Source: Hydrogenophaga sp.
Lineage (GTDB): Bacteria > Pseudomonadota > Gammaproteobacteria > Burkholderiales > Burkholderiaceae_C
Reading direction: 5' to 3'
Assembly: GCA_030684755.1 (NCBI GenBank)
Contig: JAUXXN010000569.1
Location: 1 to 13,343 of the forward strand
DNA length: 13,343 nt
Shown here: in pieces, positions 1-6,855 of the stretch
Numbering within the stretch: position 1 is the first letter of the stretch
Layout of the letters: each line of letters begins with the position of its first letter
The notes under the pieces: model-generated
Seen by the model: only the letters and a program-made list of their open reading frames with translations
Told to the model about the DNA's origin: nothing
Database searches by the model: none
Program-made: the position numbers and the translations under genes

Positions 1-1391
1 GCGTGCTGGCCGAAGTGGCCTCGGGCAGCGCGGCGGACGTACACGCGGCGGTGCAGGCTGCCAAAGACGCGTTCCCGGCCTGGGCCGGTCTGCCCGCCAC
101 CGAGCGCGCCAAAAAAATCCGGGCGCTGGGCGATTTGATCGCCAAGCACGTGCCGGAGATTGCCAAGACCGAGACCAACGACACCGGCCAGACCATTGCG
201 CAAACCGGCAAGCAACTGGTGCCGCGTGCGGCGGACAACTTCACCTATTTCGCCGAAATGTGTACCCGCGTGGACGGCCACACCTACCCCACGCCCACGC
301 ACCTGAACTACACGCTGTTCCACCCGGTGGGCGTGTGTGCGCTCATCAGCCCGTGGAATGTGCCGTTCATGACGGCGACCTGGAAAGTGGCGCCCGCGCT
401 GGCGTTTGGTAACACGGCGGTGTTGAAGATGAGCGAACTCAGCCCCCTGACCGCTGCTCGTCTGGGCGAGCTGGCGCTGGAGGCGGGCATTCCGGCGGGC
501 GTGCTGAACGTGGTGCACGGTTTTGGGCAGGACGTGGGCGAGCCGCTGTGCGCGCACCCGGACGTGCGCGCCATTTCCTTCACCGGTTCCACCGCCACCG
601 GCAACCGCATCGTGAAGGCCGCAGGGCTGAAGAAGTTCAGCATGGAGCTGGGCGGTAAGAGCCCGTTTGTGGTGTTTGCCGACGCCGACCTGGACCGTGC
701 GCTGGACGCGGCGCTGTTCATGATCTTCAGCAACAACGGCGAGCGCTGCACGGCGGGTAGCCGCATTTTGGTGCAGCAAAGCATTTACGCCGACTTCGCC
801 GCCCAATTCGCCGAGCGGGCGAAGCGCATCACCGTGGGCGACCCGCAAGATGAAAACACCACCATTGGGCCGATGATTTCCAAGGCGCACTTGGCCAAGG
901 TGCGCAGCTACATTGAACTTGGGCCGAAAGAGGGCGCGACGCTGTTGTGTGGCGGGCTGGACCGGCCTTCGTACGCCGCCGAATTGCCCGCCCATGTGCA
1001 GGCGGGCAACTATGTCTGGCCCACCGTGTTTGCGGATGTGGACAACCGCATGAAGATTGCGCAGGACGAGATTTTTGGCCCGGTGGCGTGTTTGATTCCG
1101 TTCAAAGACGAGGCGCACGCGATTGCGTTGGCGAACGACATTGCCTATGGGTTGTCCAGTTATGTGTGGACCGAGAACATTGGCAAAGCGCACCGCGTGG
1201 CCGCAGCGGTGGAGGCGGGCATGTGTTTTGTGAATTCGCAAAACGTGCGCGATTTGCGCCAGCCGTTCGGCGGCACCAAGGCCAGCGGCACCGGGCGCGA
1301 GGGCGGCACCTGGAGTTACGAGGTGTTTTTAGAGCCCAAGAACGTGGCGGTGTCGCTTGGGTCGCACCACATTCCGCATTGGGGGGTGTGA
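1..1391 (+). CDS. hpaE: 5-carboxymethyl-2-hydroxymuconate semialdehyde dehydrogenase, 5' partial
   Basis: NAD-dependent aldehyde dehydrogenase that oxidises the ring-cleavage semialdehyde made by HpaD to 5-carboxymethyl-2-hydroxymuconate in the cytoplasm. Counting from the GTG at position 3, 462 residues are visible. The family catalytic set is present: Asn119 in SPWNVPF, Glu215 in MELGGKSP and nucleophile Cys249 in NNGERCTAGSR. The C-terminus ends HIPHWGV, as in E. coli HpaE (IPKWGV). The segment VLAEVASG aligns with an internal stretch of E. coli HpaE about 28 residues from its start, so the GTG is not the true start and the gene begins upstream of the window. The order hpaE-hpaD-hpaF-hpaH supports HpaE over a generic aldehyde dehydrogenase. 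It is separated from hpaD by a repeat-filled gap, so the two may not share one simple transcript. Confidence 0.93.
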   Translation, partial: VLAEVASGSAADVHAAVQAAKDAFPAWAGLPATERAKKIRALGDLIAKHVPEIAKTETNDTGQTIAQTGKQLVPRAADNFTYFAEMCTRVDGHTYPTPTHLNYTLFHPVGVCALISPWNVPFMTATWKVAPALAFGNTAVLKMSELSPLTAARLGELALEAGIPAGVLNVVHGFGQDVGEPLCAHPDVRAISFTGSTATGNRIVKAAGLKKFSMELGGKSPFVVFADADLDRALDAALFMIFSNNGERCTAGSRILVQQSIYADFAAQFAERAKRITVGDPQDENTTIGPMISKAHLAKVRSYIELGPKEGATLLCGGLDRPSYAAELPAHVQAGNYVWPTVFADVDNRMKIAQDEIFGPVACLIPFKDEAHAIALANDIAYGLSSYVWTENIGKAHRVAAAVEAGMCFVNSQNVRDLRQPFGGTKASGTGREGGTWSYEVFLEPKNVAVSLGSHHIPHWGV

Positions 1392-1428
1392 GGTGTTGTG
1401 CGGGTGTGTTGCGCTACCGTTTGCGCGG

Positions 1429-1532
1429 GATCGGGCGGGCGGTGTGCCCGGCTCCGCGAATGTCCCCCGGAACGGGCTGCGCCCGTCCCTCCTCCTTTAC
1501 TTCGCTGCGCCGGACACACCGCCCGCCCGATC
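1429..1532 (-). ncRNA. Structured repeat element, copy A (covarying stem-loop)
   Basis: Read on the minus strand, this is a long imperfect hairpin. An outer stem pairs 1509-1532 with 1429-1452 (24 pairs, one U-G wobble). Inside are a GCA/GGA internal loop, a stem GCGAAGU / ACAUUCGC with one bulged A, an AAAGGAGG segment, and an apical stem ACGGGC-GCA-GCCCGT (1472-1486). The 57-base core (1453-1509) matches copy B at 1751-1807 in opposite orientation. The outer 23 and 18 core bases are identical, and only the apical stem and the next pair differ, with pairing kept. It starts 38 bases after the hpaE stop. A structured RNA, or a hairpin mobile element of REP or IS200/IS605 type, would both fit. 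I do not recognise the family. Confidence 0.6.
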
Positions 1533-1725
1533 TGCCAGCCGTGTTGGTGCGCCACGCATTCGATGCATTTTTGCTGTGTTCGTTACGCCAGGCATACCGC
1601 CAACCCGATCTTCAAACCCAGTGGGCGCACAACGCCTTCCATGCCTCTCAGCAAGCACACAGCCCGCCCAATCTGCCAGCTTGGTGGGCATACAACGCAT
1701 CCAACACCTCCCAGCGCAGGTGCAG
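1518..1725. repeat. Three diverged copies of a 60-80 base repeat
   Basis: Three related stretches begin near 1518, 1596 and 1659 with ACCGCCCGCCCGATCTGCCA, ACCGCCAACCCGATCTTCAA and ACAGCCCGCCCAATCTGCCA. Each is followed by a GTGGGCGCACAACGCnTTCC-like segment. In one plus frame the units read PPDLPAVLVRHAFDAF, QPDLQTQWAHNAFHAS and PPNLPAWWAYNASNTS, so several open frames cross the region. They look like translated repeat rather than protein. The first unit overlaps the outer arm of copy A, which suggests the structured elements and this repeat spread or decay together. Confidence 0.55.
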
Positions 1726-1833
1726 TGGGTTGGTCACGCCGGGTGCCCACCGCAGCGAAGTAAAGGAGGAGGGTTTTGCGCAGCAAAACCCGGGGGACAT
1801 TCGCGGAGGTGGGCGCCCGGCGTGATCAACCCA
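1726..1833 (+). ncRNA. Structured repeat element, copy B (covarying stem-loop)
   Basis: Plus-strand counterpart of copy A. The outer stem pairs 1726-1751 with 1808-1833 (26 pairs, two G-U wobbles) and is unrelated in sequence to the outer stem of copy A. Inside, GCGAAGT (1755-1761) pairs with ACATTCGC (1797-1804, A1799 bulged), AAAGGAGG lies at 1762-1769, and GGG (1771-1773) pairs with CCC (1789-1791). The apical hairpin is TTTTGC-GCA-GCAAAA (1774-1788). All four apical base-pair changes relative to copy A are compensated on the other arm. The element ends 86 bases before the hpaD start, so it would be in the 5' leader if hpaD is transcribed through it. Confidence 0.6.
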
Positions 1834-1919
1834 CGGGGCCAAAGACCACCCAGCCGCGCAACCTAAACAGCCCAAAAAGCCAAAAAAACAACCACCACCC
1901 AAAGACAGGAGACAAACCC
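1834..1919 (+). promoter_or_regulatory. CA-rich leader and ribosome binding site of hpaD
   Basis: The stretch upstream of hpaD is very poor in T and G and rich in A and C, including an A-run around 1874-1888, so it should be unstructured, in contrast to the hairpin just before it. AGGAGA at 1907-1912 lies 7 bases before the ATG at 1920 and fixes that start. No convincing sigma-70 promoter hexamers are visible in it. Confidence 0.6.
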
Positions 1920-2846
1920 ATGGGCACCGTAGCACTGGTCGGAAAAATCACCCACGTCCCCTCCATGTACCTCAGCGAGCTCGACGGCCCGCGCCAAGGC
2001 ACACGGCAAGACGCCATCGACGGCCACACAGAAATTGCCCGCCGCTGCAAAGCCCTCGGTGTTGACACCATCGTCGTCTTCGACACCCACTGGCTCGTCA
2101 ACGCCAGCTACCACATCAACTGCGCGCCCCACTTTGCAGGCACCTACACCAGCAACGAACTGCCCCACTTCATCAGCAACCTGCCTTTCTCCATCCCCGG
2201 CAACCCCGCGTTGGGCCAGTTGCTGGCCAAGGTGTGCAACGAACACGGCGTTGAAACCCTCGCCCACCACGCCACCACCCTCGGCCCCGAATACGGCACC
2301 CTCGTGCCCATGCGCTACATGAACGCCGACCAGCACTTCAAAGCCGTCTCCGTCTCGGCCCTGTGCACCGTGCACTACCTCAACGACAGCGCCCGCCTGG
2401 GCTGGGCCATGCGCCGTGCGGTGGAAGACCACTACGACGGCACCGTGGCTTTTCTGGCCAGCGGCAGCCTGAGCCACCGCTTCGCCCAAAACGGCCTCGC
2501 GCCCGAATTCGCCTTCAAAGTCTGGAGCCCGTTCCTAGAAACGCTGGACCGCCGCGTGGTGCAGATGTGGGAAAACGGCGAGTGGGCCGACTTCTGCGGC
2601 ATGCTGCCCGAATACGCCGCCAAGGGCCATGGCGAAGGCTTCATGCACGACACCGCCATGATGTTGGGCGTCTTGGGCTGGAGCGAATACGCGGGCAAAG
2701 CCGAGGTCATCACGCCGTACTTCGGCGCCAGCGGCACCGGGCAAATCAACGCCGTGTTCCCCGTCACCCCCGTCACCGGCCAAGCCATTCCCAAAGCGCA
2801 GGCATCCACCGCAGACGGCTTCAGCCTGGTCAGCAACAGGCTTTGA
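1920..2846 (+). CDS. hpaD: 3,4-dihydroxyphenylacetate (homoprotocatechuate) 2,3-dioxygenase
   Basis: Class III (LigB-type) extradiol dioxygenase of 308 residues that opens the homoprotocatechuate ring to 5-carboxymethyl-2-hydroxymuconate semialdehyde using non-haem Fe(II). The N-terminus KITHVPSMYLSEL, the segment VVFDTHWLVN, and ASGSLSHRF and LPEYA further on match E. coli HpaD from memory. His12 and His57 are the expected metal ligands, and an acidic ligand is expected near GHGEGFMHD. The ATG at 1920 is preceded by AGGAGA and gives the family N-terminus. An in-frame TTG at 1776 would add 48 residues encoded by the repeat element and is rejected as the main start. hpaF follows after 14 bases, consistent with one transcript. 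Confidence 0.93.
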   Translation: MGTVALVGKITHVPSMYLSELDGPRQGTRQDAIDGHTEIARRCKALGVDTIVVFDTHWLVNASYHINCAPHFAGTYTSNELPHFISNLPFSIPGNPALGQLLAKVCNEHGVETLAHHATTLGPEYGTLVPMRYMNADQHFKAVSVSALCTVHYLNDSARLGWAMRRAVEDHYDGTVAFLASGSLSHRFAQNGLAPEFAFKVWSPFLETLDRRVVQMWENGEWADFCGMLPEYAAKGHGEGFMHDTAMMLGVLGWSEYAGKAEVITPYFGASGTGQINAVFPVTPVTGQAIPKAQASTADGFSLVSNRL

Positions 2847-2860
2847 ACCGGACCACCACC

Positions 2861-3304
2861 ATGCCCCACCTCGTCATCCTCAACACCCCCAACCTCGACC
2901 AACCCGCCCCCGAAGGCGTGGACATGGCCAGCCTGTGCCGCGCCCTGGCCGACACCATGCTCGCCGTGCGCGACGAGCATGGCAAACAGGTCTTCCCCAC
3001 CGGTGGCACCCGCGTGTTGGCCTACCCGGCGGCGCACTGCGCGGTGTCTGATGGCGGGGCTGCAGGCTCAGCGGCTGGTTTGGGCGGCGACTACGCGTTT
3101 GTCTACATGAACCTGCGCATGGCCCAAGGCCGCAGCGCCCTGGTGCACCAGCGCGTGGGCGAGGCGCTCAACGCCTGCGTGAAAGAACGCTTCGCCGCCC
3201 AACTCGCGCAGCGCCCCATCGGCATCACCGTGCAGGTGGACGAAGGCCATGAGGTGTTTGATGCCAAGAACAGCTCTTTACACCCACTCTTTCCCAAGCC
3301 ATAA
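2861..3304 (+). CDS. hpaF: 5-carboxymethyl-2-hydroxymuconate delta-isomerase
   Basis: Small cytoplasmic isomerase (147 residues) of the CHMI branch of the tautomerase superfamily. It converts the HpaE product into the oxo-triacid substrate of the HpaG decarboxylase. It starts MPHLVI, so removal of Met would expose the N-terminal proline that acts as catalytic base in this superfamily. DYAFVYMNLRMAQGRS and the end SLHPLFPKP resemble E. coli HpaF (DYAFVHMTLKIGAGRS, VHALFK). It is about 20 residues longer than the E. coli enzyme, partly through extra sequence after the first strand (TPNLDQPAPEG). Only 4 bases separate its stop from the hpaH start, so translation is probably coupled. Confidence 0.88.
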   Translation: MPHLVILNTPNLDQPAPEGVDMASLCRALADTMLAVRDEHGKQVFPTGGTRVLAYPAAHCAVSDGGAAGSAAGLGGDYAFVYMNLRMAQGRSALVHQRVGEALNACVKERFAAQLAQRPIGITVQVDEGHEVFDAKNSSLHPLFPKP

Positions 3305-3308
3305 AACC

Positions 3309-4136
3309 ATGTTTGACGACACCCTCATCCAGCAACTCGCAGCCGAATTGCAACAGGCGCAAAAGACGCGCACGCCGGTTGAACACTTCTCCAAACGCCA
3401 CCCCGGCATGACCATCGAAGACGGCTACCGCATTGGCCGCGCCTGGGTCGAGCAGCAAAAGGCCGAAGGCAGAAAAGTCATCGGCCACAAAATCGGCCTG
3501 ACCAGCCGCGCCATGCAAATCAGCAGCCAGATCGACGAGCCCGACTACGGCACGCTGCTCGACAGCATGCTCTTCACCGCCCCAGCGGGCGAGGTGCTGG
3601 AGATTCCGACCCAGCACTTCATCGCGCCGCGTGTGGAGGTGGAACTGGCCTTTGTGCTCAAAGCGCCACTGGCCGGGCCGAACGTGACGGTGCAAGACGT
3701 GCTCAACGCCACCGCCTACATCACCCCTGCCATTGAAATCATCGACGCCCGCATCGAGCAGTTCGACCGCCACACCCGCGCCATGCGCAAGGTGTACGAC
3801 ACCATCAGCGACAACGCGGCCAACGCGGGCATCGTCATCGGCAGCGGCGAGCCGGCCTTCCGTGCCGACCCGCACACCACGAACCGCCCCTGGTGCGGCG
3901 CCATCTTGCGGCAAAACGGCGCGGTGGAAGAAACCGGCCTGGCCGCTGGCGTGCAGGGCGACCCGGCCATTGGCATCGCCTGGCTGGCCAACAAACTGGC
4001 ACCTTGGGGTGAGCGGTTGGAAGCGGGCGAAATCGTCTTGGCCGGCAGCTTCACCCGGCCCGTGGCCGCTCAAGTGGGCGACTTGTTCGAAGCCGATTAC
4101 GGGCCGCTGGGTTGCCTGCGCTTTCGCTTCGTCTAA
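3309..4136 (+). CDS. hpaH: 2-oxo-hept-4-ene-1,7-dioate hydratase
   Basis: Metal-dependent hydratase of the MhpD/HpcG family, 275 residues, adding water to 2-oxo-hept-4-ene-1,7-dioate to give the HpaI substrate. GHKIGLTSRAMQ places the conserved lysine at 61. RVEVELAFVL gives metal ligands Glu110 and Glu112, and AIEIIDARIE gives the third near Glu143, matching the spacing recalled for E. coli HpcG. NRPWCGAIL and the GLAAGVQGDPAIGIAWLANK region are also typical. The ATG at 3309 lies 4 bases after hpaF with no clear Shine-Dalgarno, suggesting translational coupling. Related decarboxylases share the fold, but neighbour order favours the hydratase. Confidence 0.88.
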   Translation: MFDDTLIQQLAAELQQAQKTRTPVEHFSKRHPGMTIEDGYRIGRAWVEQQKAEGRKVIGHKIGLTSRAMQISSQIDEPDYGTLLDSMLFTAPAGEVLEIPTQHFIAPRVEVELAFVLKAPLAGPNVTVQDVLNATAYITPAIEIIDARIEQFDRHTRAMRKVYDTISDNAANAGIVIGSGEPAFRADPHTTNRPWCGAILRQNGAVEETGLAAGVQGDPAIGIAWLANKLAPWGERLEAGEIVLAGSFTRPVAAQVGDLFEADYGPLGCLRFRFV

Positions 4137-4152
4137 AAAACCGAGGAAACAC

Positions 4153-4914
4153 ATGACCACCGCCTTTCTGCGCCCCAGCCGTTTCAGCGAAGCCGAATGG
4201 GCCGCCCGCGTGCAGCTGGCCGCCTGCTACCGCATCTTTGCCCACCTGGGCTGGTCCGAGCTGATCTACAACCACATCTCTTTAAGGGTGCCTGGGCCCG
4301 ACGCGCATTTCCTCATCAACCCATTCGGCCTGCACTACACCGAAGTTACCGCCTCCAACCTCGTCAAGGTGGACATCGACGGCCACACCGTGGGCCACAG
4401 CGACTGGCCCATCAACCCCGCAGGCTTCACCTTCCACGGCGCCATCCACGCCACGCTGCCCGACGCCCACTGCGTCATGCACGTGCACACCACGCCCACC
4501 ATGGCGGTGTGTTGCCTCAAAGACGGCCTGTCGTTCACCAACTTTTACGCCGCGCAACTCTACGGCCAAGTGGCCTACCACGACTTTGAGGGCATCACCG
4601 TGCACCGCGAAGAGGGCGCCCGTATCTTGGCCAGCGCCCAAGGGCGGCGCGTGCTGCTGCTGCGCAACCACGGCCCGGTCGTCATCGGCAACTCGCTGGC
4701 GCAGGGCTTCAACCTCATGTGGCTGGTGCAGCGTGCCTGCGAAATCCAAGTGGCCTCGCAGCCGCTGGGCGATTTGCAACCCATCACCGAAGCCGCCCTG
4801 CAAGCCTGCGTGCGCGACTCGCTCAACTTCAACCCCAAGTTCGGCGCCGGTGAAGATTCCTTCGCTGCCATGCAGCGCCTCATTGACCGCATCGACCCGG
4901 GCTACCGCGCATGA
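4153..4914 (+). CDS. Class II aldolase/adducin-family protein
   Basis: A 253-residue class II aldolase/adducin domain protein. The metal-binding histidines of the fold are visible: His110 and His112 in CVMHVHTTPT and His173 in LLLRNHGPVV. Where FucA-type aldolases have a catalytic glutamate just before an FH pair, this protein reads INPAGFTFHGAIH, so the glutamate is absent, as in many adducin-like family members. Its reaction therefore cannot be stated; lyase, decarboxylase or epimerase-like chemistry are possible. GAGGAA at 4143-4148 precedes the ATG, and the gene overlaps the next by four bases (ATGA). Its place between hpaH and hpaI suggests it joins the pathway or uses a related side-chain acid. 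Confidence 0.85.
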   Translation: MTTAFLRPSRFSEAEWAARVQLAACYRIFAHLGWSELIYNHISLRVPGPDAHFLINPFGLHYTEVTASNLVKVDIDGHTVGHSDWPINPAGFTFHGAIHATLPDAHCVMHVHTTPTMAVCCLKDGLSFTNFYAAQLYGQVAYHDFEGITVHREEGARILASAQGRRVLLLRNHGPVVIGNSLAQGFNLMWLVQRACEIQVASQPLGDLQPITEAALQACVRDSLNFNPKFGAGEDSFAAMQRLIDRIDPGYRA

Positions 4915-5924
4915 ATACCCCAGTTTCCCTTCAAAAAGTGGCCATCGTTGGCGTCGGCGCCATCGGTGGCTTGTTCGCCGCTTGGCTCGGCTCGCGCTTG
5001 CCGGTCGGGCAAATCCAACTCTCCGCCGTGGCACGCGGCGACACGCTGCGCACCCTGCGCGAAAGCGGCCTGACCTGGGTGGACGCCGACGGAACCGAAC
5101 ACCGCGTGCCCATCCACGCCAGCGACGACCCGGCCAGCCTGGGCGTGCAAGACCTGGTGATCGTCTCGGTCAAAGGCCCGGCCATGCCGCAGGTGGCACC
5201 CGCCGTGCGCACCCTCATGGGGCCGCACACGCTGGTGCTGGTGGCCATGAACGGTGTGCCGTGGTGGTTTTTTGACGGCCTGCCCGGCGTTGCCGCCGGG
5301 CTGCGCCTGCACGCGGTAGACCCCGGTGGCGTGACCGCCGAACACATTCCCACCGCCCAAGTCATCGGCTGCGTAGTGCACGCCAGCGCGGCAGCGCCCA
5401 CGCCCGGGCGCATTGAGCGCATCAAAAACAACCAACTCATCATCGGCGAGTCGGTGGGCGGCGTGTCGCCCCGGGTGCAGGCGCTGGCCGATCTGTTGAG
5501 CGGCGCGGGCTTTGCCGTGGCGGTATCTGAGCGCATCCAGCGTGACATCTGGTTCAAGCTCTGGGGCAACATGACCATCAACCCCATCTCAGCCATCACC
5601 GGTGCGCCAAGCGACCGCATCTTCGACGACCCGCTGGTGCGCGGTTATGTCAGCGCCATCATGCTGGAAGCCAAGGCCATCGGCGCACGCATCGGCATCC
5701 CCATCGACCAGAGCCCCGAAGACCGCCACGCCGTTACCCGCAAACTCGGCTCGTTCAAAACCTCCATGTTGCAAGATGTGGAAGCCGGACGCCCCATCGA
5801 ACTCGACGCCCTCGTCGGCGCGGTGCGCGAAATCGGCCAACACCTGGGCCTGGCCACACCCAACATGGACGCACTCATGGGCCTGACGCGCCTCATGGGC
5901 CAGATGCGCGGCTTGTATCCATAA
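4911..5924 (+). CDS. Ketopantoate reductase (PanE/ApbA)-family oxidoreductase
   Basis: NAD(P)H-dependent 2-oxoacid reductase of the ketopantoate reductase family, 337 residues. An N-terminal Rossmann motif VGVGAIGG (13-20) binds the cofactor. In the C-terminal helical domain [11 protein letters not shown] gives Lys216, Asn220 and Asn224, and [17 protein letters not shown] gives Ser285 and Glu297, the same pattern as the catalytic and substrate residues of E. coli PanE. Despite this, its location inside an aromatic-degradation operon, overlapping the aldolase-like gene by four bases, argues for a 2-oxoacid of that pathway rather than pantothenate synthesis. It is somewhat longer than PanE (about 300 residues), with extra sequence around [10 protein letters not shown]. 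Housekeeping panE cannot be excluded. Confidence 0.85.
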   Translation: MNTPVSLQKVAIVGVGAIGGLFAAWLGSRLPVGQIQLSAVARGDTLRTLRESGLTWVDADGTEHRVPIHASDDPASLGVQDLVIVSVKGPAMPQVAPAVRTLMGPHTLVLVAMNGVPWWFFDGLPGVAAGLRLHAVDPGGVTAEHIPTAQVIGCVVHASAAAPTPGRIERIKNNQLIIGESVGGVSPRVQALADLLSGAGFAVAVSERIQRDIWFKLWGNMTINPISAITGAPSDRIFDDPLVRGYVSAIMLEAKAIGARIGIPIDQSPEDRHAVTRKLGSFKTSMLQDVEAGRPIELDALVGAVREIGQHLGLATPNMDALMGLTRLMGQMRGLYP

Positions 5925-5925
5925 C

Positions 5926-5960
5926 CCCCCTGCGCCGCTGCGCGGCTTCCCCCCAGGGGG
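5926..5960. repeat. GC-rich double-stem hairpin repeat
   Basis: CCCCCTG (5926-5932) pairs with CAGGGGG (5954-5960), and inside it GCCGC-TGC-GCGGC (5934-5946) forms a tight hairpin. From general familiarity this C-tract/GC-hairpin pattern is a common intergenic repeat type in Comamonadaceae. It begins right after the stop of the reductase gene. It shares the GCTGCGC apical core with copy A upstream of hpaD, with different stem pairs. Confidence 0.55.
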
Positions 5961-5962
5961 AC

Positions 5963-5999
5963 AGCACTGGCCGTCTGGCAAAGCCAGCCCGGCGGTGCT
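5963..5999. repeat. Second hairpin before hpaI
   Basis: AGCAC (5963-5967) pairs with GTGCT (5995-5999), GCC (5970-5972) with GGC (5991-5993), and CTGGC-AAA-GCCAG (5975-5987) forms the apex. It lies directly after the C-tract hairpin, so the two probably belong to one compound repeat. Its end is 46 bases before the chosen hpaI start, so it could affect transcription or translation of hpaI, but nothing shows that it does. Confidence 0.45.
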
Positions 6000-6045
6000 T
6001 CTGGACGAAGGCATGGCCACATCAACACTTTTCAGCACCTCGATC

Positions 6046-6855
6046 ATGAAGATCCCCCCAAACACCTTCCGCAACGCCCTGCAAGCTGGGCGGCCCCAGA
6101 TCGGCTGCTGGGTCGGTTTTGCCGACGCCAACGTGGCCGAAGCCCTGGCCGGCTGCGGTTTTGACTGGCTGCTGCTCGACGGCGAACACGCCCCGAACGA
6201 CCCGCGCACCGTGCTCGACCAGCTGCGCGCCATCGCGCCCTACAGCGCCACACACCCGGTGGTGCGCGCGGTGCAGGCCGACGTGGCGCTGGTCAAGCAA
6301 TACCTCGACGTGGGCGCTCAAACCCTGTTGATTCCCATGGTGGACACGCCCGAACAGGCCGCGCTGATGGTGCAAGCCATGCGCTACCCGCCCGAGGGCA
6401 TTCGCGGCATGGGCGCCGCGCTGGCCCGCGCCTCGCGCTGGAACCAGGTGGACGACTACCTGAACCAAGCCAACGGCCAGATGTGCCTGCTGGTGCAAGC
6501 CGAAACCGTGACGGCGGTGAACAACCTCCAGGCCATTGCCGAAACCGACGGCGTGGACGGCGTCTTCTTCGGCCCCGCCGATTTGTCCGCCAGCATGGGC
6601 TACCGAGGCCAGCCCGGCCACCCCGAGGTGCAAAAAGTCATCTTGGATGGCATTGCCACCGTGCGCGCCGCAGGCAAAGCTGCCGGTATCTTGGCGGTGG
6701 ACCCGGCGCTGGCGCAGCAATACCTGGACGCGGGCGCGCTGTTCGTGGCTGTGGGGGTGGATACGACGCTGCTGGTGAAGGCGGCGACGGGGTTGGTGCA
6801 GCGGTTTGGTGCGGGCGCATCAAAAGCGCCGACTGCGCCGTCGGGTGGGTATTGA
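6046..6855 (+). CDS. hpaI: 4-hydroxy-2-oxo-heptane-1,7-dioate aldolase
   Basis: Class II (divalent-metal) pyruvate aldolase of the HpcH/HpaI family, 269 residues. It cleaves 4-hydroxy-2-oxoheptanedioate into pyruvate and succinic semialdehyde, the last step of the pathway. [11 protein letters not shown] carries His48 (E. coli His45), VVRAVQ carries Arg74 (Arg70), and QAETVTAV and [11 protein letters not shown] carry metal ligands Glu153 and Asp179. [16 protein letters not shown] is near-identical to the E. coli sequence as I recall it. The ATG at 6046 gives the family N-terminus ([14 protein letters not shown]), although no Shine-Dalgarno precedes it. ATG 6013 in frame has GAAGG one base away, too close to serve it. 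The gene lies 121 bases after the reductase gene across a hairpin repeat. Confidence 0.92.
   Translation: MKIPPNTFRNALQAGRPQIGCWVGFADANVAEALAGCGFDWLLLDGEHAPNDPRTVLDQLRAIAPYSATHPVVRAVQADVALVKQYLDVGAQTLLIPMVDTPEQAALMVQAMRYPPEGIRGMGAALARASRWNQVDDYLNQANGQMCLLVQAETVTAVNNLQAIAETDGVDGVFFGPADLSASMGYRGQPGHPEVQKVILDGIATVRAAGKAAGILAVDPALAQQYLDAGALFVAVGVDTTLLVKAATGLVQRFGAGASKAPTAPSGGY

Noticed and set aside
1429..1833. CRISPR array or integron attC sites
   Set aside because: There are only two inverted copies and no regular spacers, and the conserved part is the core rather than the arms, with no integrase or cas gene nearby.
947..1866. Long open frames crossing the end of hpaE and the repeat block
   Set aside because: They run out of frame through hpaE and then through diverged repeats; high GC keeps them open, and the repeated peptide units follow DNA repeats rather than a protein fold.
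1776..1919. 48-residue N-terminal extension of HpaD from TTG 1776
   Set aside because: It is encoded by the repeat element and the CA-rich leader, has low complexity, and the family N-terminus with its own ribosome binding site begins at 1920. Kept only as a question in the findings.
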